A stretch of 5,178 bases of DNA, taken from positions 1-5,178 of the forward strand of contig JAHECQ010000295.1 in NCBI GenBank assembly GCA_024641625.1, in the 5' to 3' direction. Shown here in pieces: positions 1-4,044 of the stretch (its first letter is position 1; each line of letters begins with the position of its first letter). The stretch comes from Acidimicrobiales bacterium (GTDB taxonomy: Bacteria; Actinomycetota; Acidimicrobiia; Acidimicrobiales; SZUA-35). Under the pieces are notes generated by a model, which was not told the origin of the DNA, made no database searches, and saw only the letters and a list, made by a program, of their open reading frames with translations. The position numbers and the translations under genes are program-made.

Positions 1-1188
1 GTCGGCCGCCATCACCCGATAGGTCGTGTACTTGCCGCCGGCGATCGTGACCAGGCCCGGGAAGGGTCTGGTGGTGAGGTGTTCGCGGCTCAGCTTGGTG
101 GTGGACGAGGCTCGATTGTCGGCGATCAGGGGGCGAAGCCCGCTGAACACCCCGATGATGTCCGCTCGGGTCAGCTCGCAGGTGAGCCAACGATTGGCCT
201 CCCCGAGGAGGTAGTCGACATCGGCGGCCAGCGCGGAGGGTTGGTCGAGGTCACCGTCGTAGGCAGTATCGGTGGTACCGATCAGCCAGTTGCGACCGAA
301 GGGGATGACGAACAGGACGCTGGTGGCCGTCTTGGTGATCAGCGCCACCTTCCCTCTGATCCGATCGCCGGGTACCACCAAGTGCACCCCCTTGGATGCG
401 GTGACCGACAGACTCGTCTGCCCGGCCAATCGTTCGGTGCGTTCGCTCCAGGCACCGGTGGCGTTGATGACCACCCGACTGCTGACCCGTACCCGCTCGC
501 CGGGCTGCGTCTCGTCGGCCGATGCCGCCGATGGGGCGGCGAGTTCGACAACGGCCCCGGCGATCGAACCGGCCTGGGTCCTGACGAATTCGACCACGCG
601 AGCACCAGTCAGGATTCTGGCCCCGTACTTGGCCGCCGTTCGGGCGACGGCCAAGGTGTGGCGGGCGTCGTCGACCTGGGCATCCCAGAACTGGACGGCT
701 CCGGTGAGCACATCGGGCCGAAGATCGGGGAATCGCTCGATCGCGGCCTTTCGTCCGAGGTGGTGATGGCGGGGCAGCTTGTCTCCGCCGGTGACTGCCA
801 ACCCATCGTAGAGGGCCACACCGGCGCCGACGTATCCCCGCTCCACCACCCCCTTGGCCAAGGGAAACAAGAACGGAAGCGGGCGAACCAAATGAGGACA
901 CAGCGTTGCCACCATCCTGCCTCGTTCGGTCAGCGCCTCTCGCACCAGCGGGAAGTCCCGTTGTTCGAGGTACCGCAGCCCGCCGTGGATGAGCTTGGTC
1001 GACTTGCTGGAGGTGCCGGCGGCAAGGTCCACGGCCTCGACCAACAGGACCGACAAGCCGCGTTGGGCTGCATCGAGAGCGACACCGGCACCGGTCACGC
1101 CTCCGCCGACCACCAGGACGTCGACCGACAGACCATCGAGTTCGCCGAGCAACGCTGCTCGCGACTGCGGGGAGAGAGCGGTGGACAT
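1..1188 (-). CDS. glpD: FAD-dependent glycerol-3-phosphate dehydrogenase, C-terminus cut off by the window edge
   Basis: Oxidises sn-glycerol 3-phosphate to dihydroxyacetone phosphate and passes electrons through FAD to the membrane quinone pool; the family is membrane-associated. I translated 396 residues from ATG 1188 to base 1 with no stop. Residues 27-44 carry the FAD dinucleotide fold, VGGGVTGAGVALDAAQRG, which fits the classic GlpD signature [IV]GGGxxGxGxAxDxxxRG. Residues 58-75 read GTSSKSTKLIHGGLRYLE, another hallmark. GGKYTTYRVMA (384-394) matches the second GlpD signature. Family members run to about 500-590 residues, so only the C-terminal helical domain is missing. The start is firm: an in-frame TAG lies three codons upstream, there is no Shine-Dalgarno, and a TAGGCT box sits 6 nt before the ATG, pointing to a leaderless mRNA. 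No frameshift or missing motif is seen. No other glp gene is visible in the window. Confidence 0.97.
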   Translation of the reverse strand, partial: MSTALSPQSRAALLGELDGLSVDVLVVGGGVTGAGVALDAAQRGLSVLLVEAVDLAAGTSSKSTKLIHGGLRYLEQRDFPLVREALTERGRMVATLCPHLVRPLPFLFPLAKGVVERGYVGAGVALYDGLAVTGGDKLPRHHHLGRKAAIERFPDLRPDVLTGAVQFWDAQVDDARHTLAVARTAAKYGARILTGARVVEFVRTQAGSIAGAVVELAAPSAASADETQPGERVRVSSRVVINATGAWSERTERLAGQTSLSVTASKGVHLVVPGDRIRGKVALITKTATSVLFVIPFGRNWLIGTTDTAYDGDLDQPSALAADVDYLLGEANRWLTCELTRADIIGVFSGLRPLIADNRASSTTKLSREHLTTRPFPGLVTIAGGKYTTYRVMAAD

Positions 1189-1194
1189 TCGGGG

Positions 1195-1200
1195 AGCCTA
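1195..1200 (-). promoter_or_regulatory. -10 box of a probable leaderless glpD promoter
   Basis: On the minus strand TAGGCT (TANNNT class) is followed by the 6-nt spacer CCCCGA and then the glpD ATG. This puts the expected transcription start at or next to the A of the ATG. The TAG of this box is also the in-frame stop that blocks any upstream start. I see no clear -35 hexamer. The same box-to-ATG geometry recurs at 2594-2607 and 5162-5174. Functional assignment is inference. Confidence 0.55.
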
Positions 1201-1226
1201 CCGAGGCCCGGGGGGGCGACCGCCGG

Positions 1227-1261
1227 ACGCGACCACCTACCACGACGCGACGACCTACCAC
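1227..1261. repeat. 17-bp direct repeat, two copies, upstream of glpD
   Basis: Copies at 1227-1243 and 1245-1261 read ACGCGACNACCTACCAC on the plus strand and differ only at the eighth base (C versus G). The period is 18 bp. On the glpD strand each copy reads GTGGTAGGTNGTCGCGT. They span 39 to 73 nt upstream of the glpD ATG, which for a leaderless transcript places them just upstream of the -35 region. That position suits paired binding sites for an activator or repressor. No known operator consensus is recognised. Confidence 0.7.
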
Positions 1262-1267
1262 AACGAG

Positions 1268-1297
1268 AGAGGGTGGCCTCCGAAGAGACCACCCTCT
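1268..1297 (-). terminator. Strong hairpin with UUCG loop between coaA and glpD
   Basis: A 9-bp perfect stem AGAGGGTGG/CCACCCTCT (1268-1276 with 1289-1297) is followed by one mismatch, a 3-bp inner stem (1278-1280 with 1285-1287) and a 4-nt loop. On the minus strand the tip is CTC-TTCG-GAG, the exceptionally stable C(UUCG)G tetraloop; on the plus strand the loop is CGAA, which supports minus-strand function. There is no U-tract after the stem. It lies about 210 nt past the coaA stop and 80 nt before glpD, upstream of the putative glpD start, so a U-less terminator for coaA read-through fits best. A regulatory hairpin is the alternative. Confidence 0.55.
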
Positions 1298-1313
1298 GAT
1301 TCGAGAACAAGTG

Positions 1314-1356
1314 ACCTCTGCGACAGGACCTCCGCCCGCCAGAGGTGACTCCTGTC
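1314..1356. other. Two interlocking 7-bp inverted repeats (pseudoknot-type arrangement)
   Basis: ACCTCTG (1314-1320) is complementary to CAGAGGT (1340-1346), and GACAGGA (1322-1328) to TCCTGTC (1350-1356). The pairs interlace in the order A, B, A', B', so both stems can form together only as an H-type pseudoknot; otherwise they compete or act as DNA sites. The connecting stretches are 1, 11 and 3 nt in plus-strand order. It lies downstream of coaA and outside any transcript starting at the glpD ATG. Confidence 0.45.
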
Positions 1357-1493
1357 AGGCCCTGTTCCCGGTACCCGCACTAACAGTGAACACTACGACC
1401 ACCCATCGTGGCAATAGGTCGGAGGGCCGTTCTCCCTGTTGGGTCACTCGGCCCACACCTCACCCGATTGGTCCAGGTGACCCGCTGGGCTGC

Positions 1494-1508
1494 TCGGCCT
1501 CGGGCCGA
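1494..1508 (-). terminator. Short GC hairpin abutting the coaA stop codon
   Basis: TCGGCC (1494-1499) and GGCCGA (1503-1508) form a 6-bp stem with a 3-nt loop immediately next to the coaA TGA (1509-1511). No U-tract follows. It may stabilise or end the coaA transcript; a stem this short in GC-rich DNA could be chance. Confidence 0.3.
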
Positions 1509-2462
1509 TCAGAGTCGGCGCAGCAGCACTTCGGTCACCTGATGATCACTGCCCTTGTGAAGGATCAGGTCGGCCCGTTGGCGGGTGGGCAGGATGTTCT
1601 CCACCAGATTCTTCTGGTTGATCGACTCCCAGATGGTGGTCGCGGTCTCCATGGCCTCGCCGTCGGTGAGCTGGGCATATCGATGAAAATACGAGTCGGG
1701 ATCCCGGAACGCCGTTTCACGGAGGGTGAAGAACCGTTCGATGTACCACTGGCGGATGTCTTCGACGTCGGCATCCACATAGATCGAGAAATCGAAGAAG
1801 TCCGAGACGAACACCGGGTTCGCATCGTCGGCAACGCCGGTCTGGAGCACATTCAGCCCCTCGACGATGACGATGTCGGGCTGTCGGACGACGTTGACCT
1901 CGTCGACGATGTCGTACACCAGGTGCGAATAGACCGGGGCACTGACCTCCTCCATACCGGACTTGATGTCGGTGAGGAACTGGAGCAGACGACGGCGGTC
2001 GTAGCTCTCGGGGAACCCCTTGCGGTGCATGATCTCGCGCTCGACCAGCACCGCGTTGGGGTACAGGAACCCATCGGTGGTGATGAGGTCGACCTTCGGG
2101 TGATCGGGCCACCGGTCGAGCAACGTCTGGAGCACGCGAGCCGTGGTCGACTTTCCCACGGCGACCGATCCGGCCACGCCGATGATGAAGGGCACCTTCC
2201 CCGGCAGCTTCCCCAGGAAGGTGTCGGATGCCCGGTAGAGCTCTTGACTCGCCCCCACGTAGAGATTCAACAATCTCGACAGGGGCAGCATGATCTCGGC
2301 GACGTCGCTCAGGCTCAGGGCGACGTTGATGCCTCGCAGTCGTTCGAGATCGGCCTCGGTGAGGGTCAACGGGGTTGCTGCCCTCAGACGCCCCCATTCC
2401 TCGGCCGTGAAGCGGAGATAGGGCGACGGCGAGGTGATACCGCTGGAGCGATCGAGCGCCAT
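1509..2462 (-). CDS. coaA: Type I pantothenate kinase
   Basis: Phosphorylates pantothenate with ATP to 4'-phosphopantothenate, the committed and usually CoA-feedback-regulated step of coenzyme A synthesis, in the cytosol. The protein has 317 residues from ATG 2462, matching the usual 310-320. The start region SPYLRFTAEEW is family-typical. The P-loop GSVAVGKSTTAR is at residues 98-109 with K104 equivalent to E. coli K101. TTDGF with the catalytic-site D130 is at 128-132. Further along are GFPESYD, PVYSHLVYDI, VEGLNVLQ, FSIYVDA, DPDSYFHRYA and ENILPTRQRADLIL, all resembling E. coli CoaA closely. The frame stays open on to about 2921, but that extension overlaps the divergent Nudix gene and has no CoaA similarity. 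GTG 2489 (nine codons upstream) is possible, but a GATAGT box at 2478-2483 and the family length favour the ATG. The gene stands alone on its strand. Confidence 0.97.
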   Translation of the reverse strand: MALDRSSGITSPSPYLRFTAEEWGRLRAATPLTLTEADLERLRGINVALSLSDVAEIMLPLSRLLNLYVGASQELYRASDTFLGKLPGKVPFIIGVAGSVAVGKSTTARVLQTLLDRWPDHPKVDLITTDGFLYPNAVLVEREIMHRKGFPESYDRRRLLQFLTDIKSGMEEVSAPVYSHLVYDIVDEVNVVRQPDIVIVEGLNVLQTGVADDANPVFVSDFFDFSIYVDADVEDIRQWYIERFFTLRETAFRDPDSYFHRYAQLTDGEAMETATTIWESINQKNLVENILPTRQRADLILHKGSDHQVTEVLLRRL

Positions 2463-2477
2463 CGGTCTGGACAACCC

Positions 2478-2483
2478 ACTATC
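2478..2483 (-). promoter_or_regulatory. Candidate -10 box for coaA
   Basis: On the minus strand GATAGT, a 5/6 match to TATAGT, lies 15 nt before the coaA ATG (2462). A start about 7 nt downstream would leave a leader under 10 nt, consistent with the absence of a Shine-Dalgarno. It lies inside GGTGACTGATAGT, which resembles GGTGACTACAGT at the promoter of the divergent Nudix gene. No -35 is recognised. Confidence 0.35.
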
Positions 2484-2593
2484 AGTCACCGGGGAATGGT
2501 GGCAGGCCGGGGGGTTCGGTGCGAGTCGGTGGTCAGTTTCTCTCACGCGAGGCGTTGGCCCAGGCGATGCGGATGCCGATCGAGCATGGTGAC

Positions 2594-2599
2594 TACAGT
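2594..2599 (+). promoter_or_regulatory. -10 box of a probable leaderless Nudix gene promoter
   Basis: TACAGT is followed by 7 nt (CGAGGGA) and ATG 2607. This spacing puts the transcription start at the ATG and argues against the in-frame ATG 2586 and GTG 2589, which would lie upstream of the start site. GAGGGA directly abuts the ATG and is too close to act as a Shine-Dalgarno. Confidence 0.5.
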
Positions 2600-2606
2600 C
2601 GAGGGA

Positions 2607-3086
2607 ATGCCACGCCGCCAAGCCTCGCGGGTGATCCTGCTCGATCCCGCTCAGCGCATCTTCCTCATCGAGTCCGGTGACCCCGCCAACCCCAACGGCA
2701 CCCCGTGGTGGGAGATCCCCGGCGGCGGCATGGACCCGGGCGAATCGTCTGCTCACTGTGCCGCGCGAGAGTTGTGGGAGGAAGGGGGCTTCGGCGAAGT
2801 GTCCGTCGGTCCGGTCATCGCCACCCAGCACGTGCAGTTCACCTTCGCCGGGATGTTCTTCGATCAGGACGAGGTCATCCACATCGCCACCACCGAACAG
2901 ACCGAGATCGCTCCCCCCCAAGGTCTCGAGTTCTTCGAGGCGATGGCGTTCAAGGGTTCCCGGTGGTGGACCGTCGACGAAGTGTTGGCGTCCAGCGAAC
3001 GCTTCCTGCCACCTCGTTTGCAGGAATTGGTTGCCCGGCTGGTGAACGAGGGCATCCCCGAAGAGCCCTTCGACATCACTCCCTGA
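2607..3086 (+). CDS. Nudix (MutT-like) hydrolase
   Basis: A 159-residue single-domain Nudix protein. Nudix enzymes cleave nucleoside diphosphates linked to another moiety, using metal ions held by the Nudix helix. The box GX5EX7REUXEEXGU is complete at residues 40-62: G40, E46, R54, E55, L56, E58, E59, G61 and F62. It is preceded by WWEIPGGGM, normal for the strand leading into the box. The C-terminal part (FEAMAFKGSRWWTVDEVLAS) has the usual W-x-x-x-x-E/D region seen before the last helix. The UPF0035 motif that marks CoA pyrophosphatases is absent, so proximity to coaA is no reason to call it one; the substrate is unknown. ATG 2607 is chosen from the TACAGT box 7 nt upstream and because the conserved fold begins at once (RVILLD at 8-13). 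It is divergent from coaA and convergent with the LytR_C gene, so it is transcribed alone. Confidence 0.93.
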   Translation: MPRRQASRVILLDPAQRIFLIESGDPANPNGTPWWEIPGGGMDPGESSAHCAARELWEEGGFGEVSVGPVIATQHVQFTFAGMFFDQDEVIHIATTEQTEIAPPQGLEFFEAMAFKGSRWWTVDEVLASSERFLPPRLQELVARLVNEGIPEEPFDITP

Positions 3087-3088
3087 GC

Positions 3089-3114
3089 CGGCTGAGCCGG
3101 GCCCGATTCAGCCG
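3089..3114. terminator. Shared hairpin between convergent gene ends
   Basis: CGGCTGA (3089-3095) pairs with TCAGCCG (3108-3114), and the perfect palindrome CGGGCCCG (3098-3105) occupies most of the loop. The structure sits in the 21-bp gap between the Nudix stop (3084-3086) and the LytR_C gene stop (3108-3110), overlapping the latter. A symmetrical hairpin can work in both directions, which fits the convergent layout. There is no U-tract on either side. Confidence 0.5.
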
Positions 3115-3644
3115 AGGGTGGTATCGGACCCCAGAATCACCACGAGGTGTGCCTCGGCCGCCGGCACACCCGGATCGTCGGGCATGGCCGCGATCTGGGT
3201 GGCGGGAATGCTCAGTAGACGCGCCACCTCGATGGCATCGGCCTGATACCCCTCCACGAAATACACCACACTCTGCTTGGTAGCGGGTGCATTCTTCGGA
3301 CCGATGGTGGCGTAGCCCGCCTGGGCGACGAGATCGGTGCCGACGGTGGCGATGCCTTTGCGACCGGCGCCATTACCCACCCGAACGATGACGGTGTTGG
3401 GCAGGTGCGGAGCAGGGATCGTGGTCGTGGTCGACACCGCCGAGTCACCCTCGGCTCCAGCGGCGACGGTAGTGGACGAGGTGGCCGTGGTCGAGGTCGT
3501 GGTCTGCGGCTTGGAGGAGTCAACGGTGCCATCGAGCGTGCGGAAGAGTGCCCGCGCCCCCCAGACCAGGCCGAGGGCCATGGCCAGGAGTACCGCAGCG
3601 AGAGCCACGGCATTGATTACGTCATGGCGTTCAACACGATCCAC
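3108..3644 (-). CDS. Membrane-anchored LytR_C-domain protein
   Basis: A 178-residue protein, probably with its N-terminus in the cytosol and its bulk outside. A basic/acidic start (MDRVERHDV) leads into one hydrophobic helix at residues 10-30. A Ser/Thr/Ala-rich linker (about 43-79, ending TTTTIPAP) and a compact domain at about 83-175 follow. The latter opens NTVIVRVGNGAGRKGIA, continues VGTDLVAQAGY and closes HLVVILGSD, the pattern of the LytR_C family (C-terminal domain of LytR-CpsA-Psr wall-polymer ligases). The catalytic LCP domain is absent, so this is a stand-alone LytR_C protein; a cell-envelope or wall-binding role is inference. The start is GTG 3644: two in-frame TGA codons lie just upstream, and GAAAGG at 3655-3660 is a Shine-Dalgarno-like site 10 nt before it. 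This differs from the apparently leaderless neighbours. The next gene upstream on this strand ends 400 bp away, so it is likely monocistronic. Confidence 0.85.
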   Translation of the reverse strand: MDRVERHDVINAVALAAVLLAMALGLVWGARALFRTLDGTVDSSKPQTTTSTTATSSTTVAAGAEGDSAVSTTTTIPAPHLPNTVIVRVGNGAGRKGIATVGTDLVAQAGYATIGPKNAPATKQSVVYFVEGYQADAIEVARLLSIPATQIAAMPDDPGVPAAEAHLVVILGSDTTLG

Positions 3645-3826
3645 AGCTCATCAGCCTTTCATGCCACGGCGACAAAGTGGCGGATCGACGACACTCGCTC
3701 AGCACGTGAACAAGGGCGGAGCCTAGAGGCGCCGGCTGCGATTGCGGCGGCGGGCGCTGCCCCACTCGCTGCCATCCCGAGCTTTGCCGAACCCGAAATC
3801 CGAACAGGCCCCCGGATGGTGGCACG

Positions 3827-3855
3827 CCCGCCCCGATCGAACCGATCGGGGCGGG
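3827..3855. terminator. Perfect 13-bp GC hairpin, probable terminator after panE
   Basis: CCCGCCCCGATCG (3827-3839) and CGATCGGGGCGGG (3843-3855) form an uninterrupted 13-bp stem with the 3-nt loop AAC. It lies about 190 nt beyond the panE stop on the minus strand and about 180 nt before the LytR_C gene. There is no U-tract on either strand, so if it terminates it is of the U-less kind proposed for actinobacteria. It is the strongest hairpin I see in the window. Confidence 0.6.
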
Positions 3856-3878
3856 ACGAGCTCACACTTCTGCCCGCA

Positions 3879-3912
3879 CGATCGATGGCCCGAGAGAACC
3901 GGGCACCGATCG
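3879..3912. repeat. Inverted repeat with CGATCG arms
   Basis: CGATCG (3879-3884) and CGATCG (3907-3912) form the outer arms, and GCCCG (3888-3892) with CGGGC (3900-3904) an inner stem, separated by a 3x2 internal loop; the apical loop is 7 nt. With the 3827-3855 hairpin this makes four CGATCG sites in 79 bp. It could be a second part of the termination region after panE or a dispersed palindromic element. Confidence 0.4.
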
Positions 3913-4044
3913 AACCGTCGCACGCTACCTCTCTCGACCGAGGTCGGCCAGGTGATTCGACCCCCTTCCATCGGCTCGCCCTGTCCGTTCGTGAATACAG
4001 GCACCGAAAACACCCGCGCCATCAGATCTGCCCGCTCACGGGGT

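Larger units (their letters stand above)
1189..1508. other. 320-bp coaA-glpD intergenic region, structured, no gene
   Basis: No credible gene: the open frames crossing here are antisense or run-on shadows of glpD and coaA with no family resemblance. From coaA towards glpD the stretch holds a small hairpin at the coaA stop (1494-1508); a 7-bp inverted repeat GGGTCAC/GTGACCC (1441-1447 with 1477-1483); an AT-richer patch with the partial palindrome AGTGAACACT (1385-1394); interlocked inverted repeats (1314-1356); a strong hairpin (1268-1297); a 17-bp tandem repeat (1227-1261); and the glpD -10-like box. This density suggests termination of coaA followed by regulated initiation of glpD, but no regulator site can be named. 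Confidence 0.6.
3645..4044. other. 400-bp intergenic region between panE and the LytR_C gene, no convincing gene
   Basis: Open frames here (for example minus 3659-3865 and plus 3405-4061) have low-complexity Ala/Arg-rich translations with no recognisable domain, and I treat them as chance. The region holds a perfect 13-bp hairpin (3827-3855), a second hairpin built on CGATCG arms (3879-3912), a 12-bp direct repeat CCGATCGAACCG (3833-3844 and 3906-3917), and the palindrome CAGATCTG (4023-4030) just past the panE stop. The rest looks unstructured. The 5' leader of the LytR_C gene should lie at the left end, but I find no clear -10 box. A small RNA cannot be excluded. Confidence 0.5.

Noticed and set aside
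79..1299. Long plus-strand open frame of 406 codons antisense to glpD
   Set aside because: It mirrors glpD, which has complete GlpD signatures; the translation is low-complexity, rich in Gly, Asp and Arg, without any family resemblance. Long antisense frames are expected in GC-rich coding DNA.
1311..2606. Upstream extension of the Nudix frame (591 codons in total)
   Set aside because: It is antisense to coaA with no recognisable domain; the Nudix fold starts right after ATG 2607, which has a -10-like box at the leaderless distance.
2463..2921. Upstream extension of the coaA frame (470 codons in total)
   Set aside because: It would overlap the Nudix catalytic box on the other strand, has no CoaA similarity, and would make the kinase far longer than its family; ATG 2462 gives the normal 317 residues.
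2607..3086. CoA pyrophosphatase assignment for the Nudix protein because coaA is adjacent
   Set aside because: The UPF0035 motif characteristic of CoA-specific Nudix enzymes is not present before the Nudix box; adjacency alone is not evidence.
3651..3662. Tiny frame ATG-AAA-GGC-TGA just before the LytR_C gene as a leader peptide
   Set aside because: Three codons only, overlapping the Shine-Dalgarno-like GAAAGG of the main gene; nothing suggests attenuation.
3659..3865. Small minus-strand frame of 68 codons in the panE-LytR_C spacer
   Set aside because: The Ala/Arg/Ser-rich translation has no motif, the frame overlaps the leader of the LytR_C gene, and it runs through part of the 13-bp hairpin.
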